Source: Micromonospora chersina | GTDB taxonomy: Bacteria; Actinomycetota; Actinomycetes; Mycobacteriales; Micromonosporaceae | Assembly: GCF_900091475.1 (NCBI RefSeq) | Contig: NZ_FMIB01000002.1 | Span: 2,232,001 to 2,296,000 of the forward strand | DNA length: 64,000 bases | Direction of reading: 5' to 3' | Shown here: piece after piece, positions 8,704-17,939 of the stretch | Position numbering within the stretch: the first letter of the stretch is position 1 | Layout: each line of letters begins with the position of its first letter | Translations under genes and position numbers: made by a program | The notes under the pieces: generated by a model | Seen by the model: only the letters and a program-made list of their open reading frames with translations | Database searches by the model: none | Told to the model about the DNA's origin: nothing

Positions 8704-9710
8704 GCGCGTACTCCCGTCGGCGTCGGGCGGTCCGGTGCGGGCCGGCGGGCCGGGAGGGCCGGGAGCAGCCGGCCGCGTGCCGGCGGCCGGCGCCCACCGT
8801 CGGGCAGCAGGTAGACGGCGGCGACGAACGCCAACCCGAGCACCAGGGGCGCCTGACCGGGGAGCACGCCGAACAGCCAGTCCCGGGCGGCCACGACGAG
8901 CGCGGCCCCGACCAGCGCACCGCCGACCGAGGCGGTGCCGCCGACGACCACGCCGAGCAGCAGCAGGGCGGAGGTGTCGAAACCGAAGTCGGCCGGCGAG
9001 ACGAACTGCTGGGCCACCACGAGCAGCGAGCCCGCCGCGCCCGCGACGGCCCCGGCGGCCACGTGCACGCCGGCGACGTGGACCGGCACCGGGTGGCCGC
9101 TGGCCCGCAGCCGCGCCTCGTCGTCCCGGCCGGCCCGCAGCAGCAGCCCGACCCGGGTGCGCAGCACCAGCAGCACCACGCCGACCAGCACCGCGACGAC
9201 CACCAGGGTGTACAGGTAGCGCGCCCGGTCGGTGGCCAGCACCGGCAGCCCCCACAGCGGACGGGCCGCCGGGACGCCGGCCAGCCCGTCGGTGCCGCCG
9301 GTCACCGACCGCCAGCGCCCGACGGCCGTCACCGCGAGTTCGCCCACCGCCAGGGTGATCATCAGGAACACCACACCCCGCGCGCAGACCACCAGCGGCA
9401 CTGTCACGGCGGCCAGCGTCGCCCCGGCCGCCGCCGCGACGCCCAGGTGCACCAGGCCGACGTCGGAGAGGTGGCTGCCGACGACCGCGCTGGCGTAGGC
9501 GCCCGCCGCGTAGGGCGCGGTCTGGCCGAGGGTGGGCAGGCCGGCGACGCCGGTGAGCAGCGCGACGCTCACCGCCACCAAACCGAGCGCCAGGGTGCGG
9601 GCGAGCAGCGCGACGGTGTAGTCGTCGACCGTCCACGGCGCCAGCACCAGGGCGGCCACGACCGCCGCGGCGACACCGCGACGCAGCGCGCGGACGGCTT
9701 GTCGCCTCAC
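8700..9710 (-). CDS. Branched-chain amino-acid-type ABC transporter permease (LivM-like)
   Basis: 336 residues, mostly hydrophobic with about nine to ten helices. The start is a GTG at 9710 with GGAGGG four bases upstream, overlapping the upstream stop as GTGA. Family landmarks are LLTGVAGLPTLGQTAPYAAGAYASA (equivalent to the LivM LxxGxxGxxSLG segment) and the cytoplasmic ATPase-coupling loop LRTRVGLLLRAGRDDEARLRASGHP. It pairs with the LivH-like permease. Confidence 0.9.
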   Translation of the reverse strand: MRRQAVRALRRGVAAAVVAALVLAPWTVDDYTVALLARTLALGLVAVSVALLTGVAGLPTLGQTAPYAAGAYASAVVGSHLSDVGLVHLGVAAAAGATLAAVTVPLVVCARGVVFLMITLAVGELAVTAVGRWRSVTGGTDGLAGVPAARPLWGLPVLATDRARYLYTLVVVAVLVGVVLLVLRTRVGLLLRAGRDDEARLRASGHPVPVHVAGVHVAAGAVAGAAGSLLVVAQQFVSPADFGFDTSALLLLGVVVGGTASVGGALVGAALVVAARDWLFGVLPGQAPLVLGLAFVAAVYLLPDGGRRPPARGRLLPALPARRPAPDRPTPTGVRA

Positions 9711-10600
9711 GTCGCCCTCCGGGCCGTGGCGAGACCCCGCGCCCGTGCCGCGAGCACCACGGCCATGGCGGCGAAGAGCAGGAACGGGGCTGCGGACGGG
9801 GCGAGCGCGACGCCCAGGGTCTGGATCTGCCCGACGGCCAGGGCGGCGAGCAGGGTGCCGGTCATCGAGCCGAGGCCGCCGAGGACGACCACCACCAGGG
9901 ACAGCAGCAGCACGGCGTCGGCGGTGTCCGGCCCGGGGCCGATGATCGGCGCGCCGAGCACGCCCGCGGCGCCGGCCAGCGCCCCGGCCGCCGCGAGCAC
10001 GCCGACCCGGACGCGGGCCGGGCTCACCCCGAGGACGGCGACCATCTCGGCGTCGTCGACGGCCGCGCGGACCAGCATCCCGGCCCGGGTGCGCCGCACC
10101 ACGAGGTGGAGCAGACCCGCGAGCAGCGCGGCCACCACGATGAAGACCAGCCGGTACGCCGCGTAGCGGTGGCCGGCGACGACCACCGACCCGTCCAGCG
10201 CGGCGGGGACGCGCACCGGCGGATCGTCCGGCCCGAAGGCGCCCACGAGCAGGCTCCCGCCGGCCAGTGCCACCCCGAAGGTCAGCAGCGCCTGCGTGAG
10301 GTGGTTGCGCGCGGCGACCCGGGTGAGCAGCCCGGCGACCAGCGCGCCGGACGCCGTGGCGGCCACCACCCCGACGGCCAGCGCCAGCACCTGGCTCGGC
10401 CAGCCGCCGTCCAGCAGCGCGGCCGCCGTGTAGCCGCCGATCGCGTAGAGCGTGCCGTGCGCCAGGTTCAGGATGCCGGCGACGCCGAAGCAGAGCACCA
10501 GCCCCGCGGCGGCGACGAAGACCAGCAGCCCGTAGGCGACCCCGTCCAGGGCGGGGACGACGTACGGGTCGAACCGGATCCCGGCGGCCACCGCGGTCAC
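9707..10600 (-). CDS. Branched-chain amino-acid-type ABC transporter permease (LivH-like)
   Basis: 297 residues, about eight membrane helices. The start is a GTG at 10600 overlapping the binding-protein stop (GTGA). LivH landmarks are GLVLCFGVAGILNLAHGTLYAIGGYTAA near the N-terminus, the coupling loop RRTRAGMLVRAAVDDAEMVAVLGVSPARV, and GGLGSMTGTLLAALAVGQIQTLG near the C-terminus. It forms the membrane channel with the LivM-like protein. Confidence 0.9.
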   Translation of the reverse strand: MTAVAAGIRFDPYVVPALDGVAYGLLVFVAAAGLVLCFGVAGILNLAHGTLYAIGGYTAAALLDGGWPSQVLALAVGVVAATASGALVAGLLTRVAARNHLTQALLTFGVALAGGSLLVGAFGPDDPPVRVPAALDGSVVVAGHRYAAYRLVFIVVAALLAGLLHLVVRRTRAGMLVRAAVDDAEMVAVLGVSPARVRVGVLAAAGALAGAAGVLGAPIIGPGPDTADAVLLLSLVVVVLGGLGSMTGTLLAALAVGQIQTLGVALAPSAAPFLLFAAMAVVLAARARGLATARRAT

Positions 10601-11790
10601 CCGCCGACGGTGGCGAGGTCACCCACCACGGTGTTCGACAGCGCCCGGCCGTCCTGGCGCACCTGGCGCAGGTACCACTTCTGCACGGGCGCGTGCGTGG
10701 TGGGCGAGAACTGCCAGGTGCCGCGCGGGCTGGCGATCTGGCCGAGCTGGCCGATGGCCGCGTTGACACGTTCCGGCGTCGGGTCGCCCCCGGCCGCCGC
10801 GACGGCCCGGTCCAGCACGGCCGCCGCGTCGTAGGAGGCCATGGCGTACGTCGTCGGGGAGCCGTCGTGCTCGGCCTTCCAGGCGGCCACGAACTCGCGG
10901 TTCTCCGCGTTGTCGAGGTCGGGCGAGTAGTTGAGCACCGAGTAGATGTCCCGGGCGGCCTCGCCCTGCGCGTTGAGCACCCCGCCCTCGGTCAGGAAGC
11001 CGGCGGCGTACAGCGGCAGGTCCTTCACCTCGGACTGGGCGTACTGCTTCACGAAGTCGACGGCAGCGCTGCCGGCGTAGAACGTGTAGACGGCGTCGGC
11101 GCCGGAGGCCTTGATCCGCGCGAAGTACGGGGTGAAGTTGGTGGTCGTCGGGAACGGGGTGAAGGTGGTCTTCCCGTCCGGGTTGGCGAGCCGGCCGCCG
11201 GCCCTGACGAACGCCTCGGTGAAGCCGCGCAGCTCGTCCCAGCCGCCCTGGTAGTCCGGGCCGATGGCGTAGACGCTGCCCTTGACGTCGTCGCGGACGT
11301 GCTGGGCGATCGCCTCCCCCGGCTCGTCGGACAGGTAGGACGTGTGCCAGACCCGGGACACGTCCTTCAGCTCGGGCCGGCCGTTGGAGCCGACGAACGG
11401 CACCTTCGCCTCGTTGAGCAGCGGGTAGACCGCCGCCACCGAGCCGCCGCCGACGATGCCGGTGAGCGCGACCACCCGGTCCTGCTTCAGCAGTTTCGTG
11501 GCGGCCGGCACGGCGGTCGCGGCGCCGTTGCCCTCGTCGGCGACCACGAGCTCCACCGTCCGGCCGCCGAGCTTGCCGTCGTGCTGGGAGAGGTAGAGCT
11601 GGAAGCCGTCGCGGATGTCCTTGCCGACCGCCTGGTACGTGCCGGATAGCGACGCCAGCAGGCCGATCTTGACGGATCCGCCGGAGCCGGCGCCGCCCCC
11701 GTCGTCGGCGCACGCGGGCGCGGCGAGCAGGACGAGGGCGAGCAGCGCCGCGGTGCGGGCACGGCTGCGCCGGGGCATGGTCAGGGACAT
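10597..11790 (-). CDS. ABC transporter substrate-binding lipoprotein (LivK-like)
   Basis: 397 residues. A lipoprotein signal (ALLALVLLAAPAC) places it on the outer membrane face. The mature part is a type I periplasmic-binding fold beginning VKIGLLASLSGTYQAVGKDIRDGFQLYL. It has the ligand-site region VALTGIVGGGSVAAVYPLLNEAKVPFVGSNG and the second-lobe start VYAIGPDYQGGWDELRGF. A GGAGG site lies seven bases before the ATG. The HAAT/NMT1-like family binds amino acids, amides or urea; the specific ligand is not readable here. It lies 49 bases after the Roadblock gene, and a small hairpin sits in that gap. Confidence 0.88.
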   Translation of the reverse strand: MSLTMPRRSRARTAALLALVLLAAPACADDGGGAGSGGSVKIGLLASLSGTYQAVGKDIRDGFQLYLSQHDGKLGGRTVELVVADEGNGAATAVPAATKLLKQDRVVALTGIVGGGSVAAVYPLLNEAKVPFVGSNGRPELKDVSRVWHTSYLSDEPGEAIAQHVRDDVKGSVYAIGPDYQGGWDELRGFTEAFVRAGGRLANPDGKTTFTPFPTTTNFTPYFARIKASGADAVYTFYAGSAAVDFVKQYAQSEVKDLPLYAAGFLTEGGVLNAQGEAARDIYSVLNYSPDLDNAENREFVAAWKAEHDGSPTTYAMASYDAAAVLDRAVAAAGGDPTPERVNAAIGQLGQIASPRGTWQFSPTTHAPVQKWYLRQVRQDGRALSNTVVGDLATVGG

Positions 11791-11817
11791 TGTCGTTCCT
11801 CCGTGAGGGGTGGGGTG

Positions 11818-11837
11818 TCCGGCGTGGGGGCGCCGGA
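11818..11837 (-). terminator. Small hairpin between the Roadblock and binding-protein genes (possible attenuator)
   Basis: TCCGGCG and CGCCGGA form a perfect 7 bp stem with a 6-base loop, right after the Roadblock stop and before the binding-protein ribosome site. It could reduce read-through from the sensor pair into the transporter genes. The stem is short, so the call is tentative. Confidence 0.35.
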
Positions 11838-11839
11838 GG

Positions 11840-12244
11840 TCAGCGGCTGCGGCTCAGGGCCGCCCGCGCCGCCGGGGTCAGGGCGTCGCCGATGCGGTTC
11901 GCCAGCTCGGTCATCTCGTAGGAGACCTTGCCGACGTCGCACTGCGGGTCGGCGAGCACGAGCAGCGAGGCGCCGTCGTTGAAGGCCATGGAGAACATGA
12001 AGCCGCCCTCGAGCTGGGTGACGTTCGAGATCACCGCACCGGCGTCGAAGAAGGCCGCGGCGCCGCGGAGCAGGCTCACCAGCCCGCTGCCGGTGGCCGC
12101 CAGCTGGTCGGCCCGGTCGGGCGGCAGCCCCCGGGTGGCGGCCACCATCAGGCCGTCGCTGGAGATGGCGATCGCGTGGCTGACCTCGGTGGCGCGCGAG
12201 GCGAAGGCGTCCAGCAGCCAGCCGAGATCCTGATGGTCGGTCAC
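11840..12244 (-). CDS. Roadblock/LC7-domain protein (conservon CvnB type)
   Basis: 134 residues from a GTG at 12244, with GGGAG five bases upstream. The whole protein is one Roadblock/LC7 domain: LDAFASRATEVSHAIAISSDGLMVAATRGLP, then SLLRGAAAFFDAGAVISNVTQLEGGFMFSMAFNDGASLLVLAD. In Streptomyces conservons this protein (CvnB) sits between the sensor kinase (CvnA) and a DUF742 protein and a small GTPase (CvnC, CvnD), and modulates the GTPase. Here CvnC and CvnD are absent and an ABC importer follows instead. The gap to the kinase stop is 17 bases. Confidence 0.88.
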   Translation of the reverse strand: MTDHQDLGWLLDAFASRATEVSHAIAISSDGLMVAATRGLPPDRADQLAATGSGLVSLLRGAAAFFDAGAVISNVTQLEGGFMFSMAFNDGASLLVLADPQCDVGKVSYEMTELANRIGDALTPAARAALSRSR

Positions 12245-12261
12245 GTGCACTCCCTGTCGGA

Positions 12262-14706
12262 TCAGTTGTTGACCAGGTTGGGCCGGCGACCCGCGACGCC
12301 CCGGGCGTACGCGGCCATCGCGGTGGCCACCCGGGCCGGGTCGCGGTGCTCGGAGCGCTGCCGTGGGACGGTGACGCCGCCCGGCACCAGGTGCTGCTGC
12401 GGCTGCCGCTTGGGCAGCCCGGAGGTGGTGGTGCCGGCGACCTCGGGCGAGTCGGCCCGTGCCGCCGTACGCCAGGCGTCGTCGGCGGGGGTGGCCCACG
12501 ACGTGCCGTTCCCGTCGGCCGGACGGTCGGCCTGGAACCAGTGGTTGACCTGGTGGAAGATGACGAGTTCCTCGGTGGGCGCGGCGCCGCGGTCCGGGGC
12601 GGGCGCGGGCCGGAAGACCGGCGCCACCGGCAGCACCGGCTCGGCCGGCGGGCTGCCGGCCCACGGCTCGGGCGCGGCCCGGTACGCCGGCGCGACGGCG
12701 GTCCGCGCGGCCCGGCGGGACGGCCGCGCGGGCGTGAGCAGGAACTCCTCCGGGGGCAGCGGCCGGATGATCGTGCCCGGCAGCGCCACCTCGGCGATGG
12801 TGCCGCGGCGCGGGCCGGGCCGGAGCTGCACGGCCACGCCGAGCCGCGCGGCAAGCTGCCCCACCACGACCAGCCCCATGGCCCGCACGGCGGCGACGTC
12901 GATGGCGGGCGGGCGGGCGAGCAGGTCGTTGAGCTGTTGCCGCCGTTGCGGGGACAGTCCCACGCCCTCGTCGCTGATCTGGACGATCACCCGGTCGCCC
13001 AGGCCGCGGCCGGTCACCCAGGTCTCGGTCTCCGGCGGCGCGTAGCCGGTGGCGTTCTCCATGAGCTCGGCGAGCAGGTGGACGACCTCGTCGACGGACT
13101 CGGCGGCGACGGCGACGTCCCCGTCGACCAGGCCGAGGCGGATCCGGGCGTAGTGCTCGATCTGGCTCTGCGCGGCCTGGAGCACCTGTTGCAACGGCAC
13201 GTCGTGGTGGCGGACGCGGCCGACGCCGACCCCGCCGAGCACCAGGAGGCTCGCGTTGATGCGCCCCATGCGGGTGGCCAGGTTGTCCAGCGTGTAGAGC
13301 TGGTGCAGCCGGTCGGGGTCGGTCTCGTTCTGCTCGACCTTGTCGACCTGGGCCAGCACCGCGTCGACGAGGCGCTGCTCCCGCCGGCTGAGGTGGATGA
13401 AGATCTCGGCGGTGTTGGCCCGCATCACGGCCTGCTCGGCCGCGGTCCGCACGGCGGCCCGGTGGACCGCGGTGAAGGCCTGCCCCACCTCGCCGATCTC
13501 GTCGTCGCTGGACGGCTCCAGCGCGTCGGCCGCCTGCCGCCGGGCCAGTTCGTCGGGGTCCACTGTGGAGCTGTCCGGGTGCTGGAGCCGGGCCACCACC
13601 TGCGGCAGCCGCTCGAACGCCACCGCGTTCGCCGCGTCCCGCAGCCGGCGCAGCCGTCGGGTGATCTGCCGGGCGACCGCCCAGGTGACAAGCGTGGTGA
13701 GCAGCAGGGCGACCAGGGTTGCGGCCGCCTCCACCGCGGTGCGCCGCCGCTGGTCCGCGTGTGCGGCGCGGACGTCGTCGAGGACCGCCGCGTCGACCCG
13801 CTGGCGCACCTCGGCCAGGCGCACGGACCACTGCCGGGTGGCGGTCACCCAGGTGTCCAGGTCCAGCTCCAGGCGGCCGCCCGCGACGGTCCGGGACACC
13901 TGGTCCTGCATCCGTTGCAGCAGCAGGGCGCTCTCGCCGCTGCCGGCCTGCTCCCACCAGCCCCGCCAGGCGGGCCGGGCGAGGGCCAGGAAGGCGAGGC
14001 TGGACTCGGTGATGCCCGTGCGGGCGGCGGTGATGTCCTGCTGCATGGCGGGGGTCAGCTGGTCGGCCGCGACCGCGCGCAGGACGGCGACCTGCTGCTG
14101 GCCCACGGCCTCGGCCACCTCGGACAGCGCCGCGGAGGCCCGGATGCCGTCGGCGATCCGGGCGTTGACCACGCCGAGGGTGATGTGCTCGCGGAGGCTC
14201 AGCAGGTCGGCGATGACGATCCGGTAGCTGAAGGTCATCGCCGACACCGAGGCGCGCTCGGCGGTGCGTACCTGGGCGCGCAGCGGCGGCAGGCCGGCCA
14301 GCGCGGCGTCGATCCGGGGCAGGACGGCCTGGTCGGCGGCGGCGCCGGCGGGCAGCTCGGCCCGCTGGCGGCGGTAGTGGGCCACGGCGGCGTCGGTGGC
14401 GGTGGCGGCGTCGGCGAAGGCGTCCTGCTGCGGCGGCGCGCCCCGGGTCAGCAGGTCGGCGGCGACGATGCGCTCGTGTTGCAGCCGGTGGGCGAGGTCA
14501 CCCGCCTCGGCCCCGAGCTGTGCCAGGAGGCCGAGATCGCTGGCGCGGGTGGTCTGGCGGGCGCTCTCGGTCAGCGCCAGGCCGGCGAAGCCCAGCACGG
14601 CGACCAGCGGGGCCGCGACGATGAGGCGCATCCGGGCGGCGATCTTCCAGCCGCGGCGGCGGGTCGGGTAGGGTCGGGCCGCGTGGGACCTCGTGCTCGA
14701 CGCCAA
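12262..14706 (-). CDS. Nitrate/nitrite-sensor-domain histidine kinase (conservon CvnA type), phospho-His replaced
   Basis: 814 residues from a TTG start with GGGGAG six bases upstream. The first membrane helix is at residues 28-50. An extracellular nitrate- and nitrite-sensing-type helical domain ([15 protein letters not shown]) spans about 55-310, followed by a second helix at 328-348, HAMP, a dimerisation region and HATPase. The ATP site looks intact ([29 protein letters not shown]). In most relatives the dimerisation helix reads LDHLATRM with the putative phospho-acceptor His. Here it reads LDNLATRM, with Asn475 (codon AAC at 13282-13284). A long disordered Pro-rich tail follows from about 640. 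It leads the operon with a Roadblock protein and an importer. Confidence 0.88.
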   Translation of the reverse strand: MASSTRSHAARPYPTRRRGWKIAARMRLIVAAPLVAVLGFAGLALTESARQTTRASDLGLLAQLGAEAGDLAHRLQHERIVAADLLTRGAPPQQDAFADAATATDAAVAHYRRQRAELPAGAAADQAVLPRIDAALAGLPPLRAQVRTAERASVSAMTFSYRIVIADLLSLREHITLGVVNARIADGIRASAALSEVAEAVGQQQVAVLRAVAADQLTPAMQQDITAARTGITESSLAFLALARPAWRGWWEQAGSGESALLLQRMQDQVSRTVAGGRLELDLDTWVTATRQWSVRLAEVRQRVDAAVLDDVRAAHADQRRRTAVEAAATLVALLLTTLVTWAVARQITRRLRRLRDAANAVAFERLPQVVARLQHPDSSTVDPDELARRQAADALEPSSDDEIGEVGQAFTAVHRAAVRTAAEQAVMRANTAEIFIHLSRREQRLVDAVLAQVDKVEQNETDPDRLHQLYTLDNLATRMGRINASLLVLGGVGVGRVRHHDVPLQQVLQAAQSQIEHYARIRLGLVDGDVAVAAESVDEVVHLLAELMENATGYAPPETETWVTGRGLGDRVIVQISDEGVGLSPQRRQQLNDLLARPPAIDVAAVRAMGLVVVGQLAARLGVAVQLRPGPRRGTIAEVALPGTIIRPLPPEEFLLTPARPSRRAARTAVAPAYRAAPEPWAGSPPAEPVLPVAPVFRPAPAPDRGAAPTEELVIFHQVNHWFQADRPADGNGTSWATPADDAWRTAARADSPEVAGTTTSGLPKRQPQQHLVPGGVTVPRQRSEHRDPARVATAMAAYARGVAGRRPNLVNN

Positions 14707-14888
14707 GGCTGACTCCCCGCACTCATCGACAAAGTTCTATCTGCATTTGCGGATTGCACGTCTCATTGCGCCGGAAGCCGTGCGCCCAGACCAGACCTCA
14801 CCGTGGTACAAACAGCCCGTACCAGCATCTGTACCCAGAGCTGGCGATGCCGAGGGCGCGCGCCGCCCCGGTGCGGGTCTCGGCGGCG

Positions 14889-15335
14889 TCAGCGCCCGCC
14901 GGGCGACGGCGGTCCGCCGGGCTCCGGCTGGCTGAGCACCTGGCCGATCAGCTCCCGCAACTCGTCGATGGCCGCCACCACCGCCTCCGGGTCGCGCGCG
15001 TCGCGCCGCACGGCCGGGGCCGGTTCGAGCTGTGCCACCTCGCCGAACCGGGGCCCACGCCGGCCGTCCGCGGCCAACTGCTCCGCCGCGACCTGGGGCC
15101 ACAGCGCGGCCAGCCGGCCACCGGTCCCGAGGACCTCGTCGCAGCGGACCGCGAACTCCTGGCTGCCGAACCGGCGACCGGACTCGACCGCGGCGACCGT
15201 CTCCCGGCTGAACCGCACGCGCTCCGCGAGCGCCCGCTGGGTCAGCCCCTGCCGGGTCCGCCAGCGGCGCAGCTCCGCGCGGAACCGGTGGCTGGCAACG
15301 CAGTGAGCGGCGCTCGACGGGGGCGTGCGATCCAT
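14889..15335 (-). CDS. XRE-family helix-turn-helix regulator
   Basis: 148 residues from the ATG at 15335, with AAGGTGAG upstream; an in-frame start further out lacks a site. The HTH is FRAELRRWRTRQGLTQRALAERVRFSRETVAAVESGRRFGSQEFAVRCDEVL (residues about 19-70). Actinomycete XRE proteins usually carry a DUF5753 ligand domain after this. Here the C-terminus is only a short Ala/Glu-rich tail ending in Pro/Gly, so it is a short variant. It lies about 180 bases upstream of the sensor kinase on the same strand and may control it, which is inference from position. Confidence 0.8.
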   Translation of the reverse strand: MDRTPPSSAAHCVASHRFRAELRRWRTRQGLTQRALAERVRFSRETVAAVESGRRFGSQEFAVRCDEVLGTGGRLAALWPQVAAEQLAADGRRGPRFGEVAQLEPAPAVRRDARDPEAVVAAIDELRELIGQVLSQPEPGGPPSPGGR

Positions 15336-15500
15336 GTGCTCACCTTCGCGACGCCGGCTCGGCATCGGCGTCAGATCGGGGTGGGGTGATGACTGGGCAT
15401 TCGCAGGGGACAATTCTTAACCCATCGGCGGACGGGTGTGAAGACGTGACTCCGCTCCGTGACCGCGTCCGCAGGTCAGCGCCCGGCACGGCGGTGCGGG

Positions 15501-16784
15501 TCACGCCGCCGGACGCTCGACGGCGGGCGCCGCCCGGCCGCCGGACGGCACGGCCGGCTCGATGACCACCGGCAGGCTTCGGTGCGCCCGGAACGCCACG
15601 TTGGGGTGGTACGACCGGCGGTGCCCGGGGGCCAGCCGCAGCCCGGGCACGGCCGCGGCGAGCCGCGTGAGCGCGATTCCTGCTTCCAGCCGCGCCAGCG
15701 CCGCGCCGATGCAGAAGTGCGGCCCGTGCCCGAAGGAGAGGTGGTCGTTCGCGTCGGGCCGCGCCGGGTCGAACCGGTCCGGGTGGGCGAACACCGCCGG
15801 GTCCCGGTTCGCGGCGCCGATGAGCAGCAGGCAGCGCGCCCCGGCCGGGATGGTGACACCACCCAGTGTGACCGGCCGCCTGGTCACCCGCAGCCAGCCG
15901 TCGATGGCGGGCGCGAACCGCAGGGTCTCGGTGAGGAAGGCGGGGACCCGGTGCGGCTCGGCGGCGATCCCGCGCCACCGGTCCGGTGTGGAGAGCGCCT
16001 GGTCCAGCGCGTGGGCGAGCAGGCCGGCAGTGGTCTCGTGCCCGGCGACCAGGAGGTTGAACACGATGCTCGACACCTCGGCGACGGTGAGGACCTCGTC
16101 GTCGCCGTCCCGGTACGCGAGCAACCGGTCCACGTACCCGTCACCGGGCCGGTCGCTGTCGAGCCGGTCGCGCACGAGCGCCTGGCAGTAGCGCCAGAAC
16201 TCCAGCAGACCCCGGGCGAGCCGCACCTGTTCCGCCGGATCCGGGCGCCCCCACACCAGGGCGATCTGGCCGTCCGCCCAGGCCCGGACCCGGGCGACGT
16301 CCCGCTCCGGCACGCCGAGCAGGTCGAGCAGGACCAGCAGGGGCAGCTCGGTGGTGAACTCCCGGACGAGGTCGACCCGCTGGCCCGCGTGGGCGACGAG
16401 GCGGGACACCAGTTCGTCGACCCGGCGCCGGACGATCGCGCCGTACCGCTGCTCGACCCGGTCGGCGGTGTTGGCGAAGGTGGCCCGCAGCGCCCGGCGG
16501 GTCCGCGGGTGCACCGGAGGGTCGGCGGCGGCCGTGGTGGGCGGGGCGTCGATGCGCATGATGACGGCCAGGGCCTCCGGGCAGACGTCGTAGACCGGCG
16601 CGAGGGTGAGGGTGTTGCCGAAGCTGTCGGTGTCGCCGAGCGCCCGCCGTACGTCGGCGTGGCGGGTGATCAGCCACAGCCCGAGGTCCTCGTCGTGGTG
16701 CACCCCGCCCGGGGCGTCGAGCAGCCGCCCCCACACCTGCGCCGGGTCGGCGAGATACGCGCCGGCGAACGGATTCCACCGCAT
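15501..16784 (-). CDS. Cytochrome P450 monooxygenase
   Basis: 427 residues from the ATG at 16784, which has a perfect AGGAGG five bases upstream. An in-frame GTG at 16838 would add 18 residues but has a weaker site. Motifs are complete: oxygen-binding I-helix LLVAGHETTAG, K-helix ETLR, and the haem loop FGHGPHFCIGAALAR with the axial Cys. It is a soluble class I bacterial P450 that needs ferredoxin and reductase from elsewhere. Conservons often carry a P450 (CvnE), but this gene is separated from the kinase by the XRE gene and keeps a normal ExxR, so I do not assign that role. Substrate unknown. Confidence 0.9.
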   Translation of the reverse strand: MRWNPFAGAYLADPAQVWGRLLDAPGGVHHDEDLGLWLITRHADVRRALGDTDSFGNTLTLAPVYDVCPEALAVIMRIDAPPTTAAADPPVHPRTRRALRATFANTADRVEQRYGAIVRRRVDELVSRLVAHAGQRVDLVREFTTELPLLVLLDLLGVPERDVARVRAWADGQIALVWGRPDPAEQVRLARGLLEFWRYCQALVRDRLDSDRPGDGYVDRLLAYRDGDDEVLTVAEVSSIVFNLLVAGHETTAGLLAHALDQALSTPDRWRGIAAEPHRVPAFLTETLRFAPAIDGWLRVTRRPVTLGGVTIPAGARCLLLIGAANRDPAVFAHPDRFDPARPDANDHLSFGHGPHFCIGAALARLEAGIALTRLAAAVPGLRLAPGHRRSYHPNVAFRAHRSLPVVIEPAVPSGGRAAPAVERPAA

Positions 16785-17045
16785 GACCGCCTCCTGGATC
16801 GCGACCCGGCGACCCGTCGGGGTGCCGGCGCTTTTCACGGTGCGCCCCCTCGGCCAATCAAGTCAAGATTTGCGGATGTCAATGGGATCGCTTTGGAAAA
16901 TGCGTTCAGCCGTGCGCGCCGATTCCTTGCCGGGCTGCAATTTGCCGCCTGCCCGTTGCGCCGTGGCACCCGCCCTGAGCAGCCCTGACGACCATGGGTG
17001 GAGCAGCGCGAATGAGCGCCTCACCATGGGAACAGAATGCGGTAT

Positions 17046-17939
17046 TCACAGCAGCCGGCGCAGTAACGCGACAAGCGCCGCCGCGTGAACACCGTCCGGA
17101 TCCAGGTCGGGCCGGAAATCGGCGATGCTCAGGCCGAGCAGCCGCGGCGAGGCGAGGAGCGGCGCCAGCAGGTCGCCCAACTGCCCCAGGCCCGGCCCGC
17201 CCGGTTCCGGGTAGGTGACGGCCGGCATGGCCGCCGGATCGAGGACGTCGCAGTCGACGTGCAGCCACACTCCCCCGTCGACACCGGCGAGCAACGCGGC
17301 GGCGCGCTCGCCGCACGCCCGTGGCGCGTCGAGGACCGCCGGGGCGTCGATGCGGCGGACGGTGTCGGGCACCCGGGCCACCTCGGCGGCGGCCTCCGGG
17401 TCGAGGTCCCGGGTACGGTGGCCGACCAGCACCACGTCGCCGGGCGCCACGAGCGGCGCGGACACCCCGGCCGGCGCGGTGAGCTGCTCGGGGCCGGAGC
17501 CCGTGAGCAGGGCCAGGTCCATGTCGGCCGTCTCCCCCGTCGGCGAGGCGGCGCCGTCGAGGAAGTCGGGGTGCCCGTCGACGAACCACAGGCCGACCCG
17601 GTCGCGGCTGCGGCGCAGCCACGGCAGCACGCCGAGCAGCAGGCTGCAGTCACCGCCGACCACCAGCGGCCGTCGGCCGGGCCGGCGCCCGGCGGCGTCG
17701 TCGAGCCCGTCGGCCAGCACCCGCGCCGCCCGGGCGGTCTGCCGCAGCGCGAGTACGCCGGTGGCCTCGTCCCGCCGGGCGTCGTCGATGACGACCGGCA
17801 CGTCCCCGGCGTCGTCGGGGACGAGTTCGGACAGCCCGGCCGCGCGCAGGGCAGCCGGCGCGAGCCGCTCACCCCGGCCGAGCGCCGAGCAGTCCCACGG
17901 CGCCCCCACCAGATACCAGCCCGGCGCTGTCACGCTCAC
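17046..17939 (-). CDS. Arginase/agmatinase-family hydrolase
   Basis: 297 residues from a GTG at 17939 that overlaps the membrane-protein stop (GTGA). Ureohydrolase motifs are present: VVGGDCSLLLG, VDGHPDFLDGA and VDCDVLDPAAMPAV, giving the Asp and His ligands of the binuclear Mn site. The first ligand His of the classical GGDHS motif is Cys here (GGDCS). Related actinobacterial arginase-like proteins, as far as I recall, also carry GGDCS, so it is likely a subfamily trait that alters metal binding. The substrate could be arginine, agmatine, guanidinobutyrate or a formimino compound. It is co-transcribed with the membrane protein from the MerR-type promoter near 18440. Confidence 0.82.
   Translation of the reverse strand: MSVTAPGWYLVGAPWDCSALGRGERLAPAALRAAGLSELVPDDAGDVPVVIDDARRDEATGVLALRQTARAARVLADGLDDAAGRRPGRRPLVVGGDCSLLLGVLPWLRRSRDRVGLWFVDGHPDFLDGAASPTGETADMDLALLTGSGPEQLTAPAGVSAPLVAPGDVVLVGHRTRDLDPEAAAEVARVPDTVRRIDAPAVLDAPRACGERAAALLAGVDGGVWLHVDCDVLDPAAMPAVTYPEPGGPGLGQLGDLLAPLLASPRLLGLSIADFRPDLDPDGVHAAALVALLRRLL

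Noticed and set aside
15501..16784. P450 as the CvnE member of the conservon
   Set aside because: It is separated from the kinase by the XRE gene and non-coding DNA, the usual CvnC/CvnD genes are missing, and it has a normal ExxR motif, so the link is not supported.
16785..17045. TTGACA and TTGACT hexamers upstream of the P450
   Set aside because: The possible -10 partners are poorly spaced or weak, so no promoter is called.
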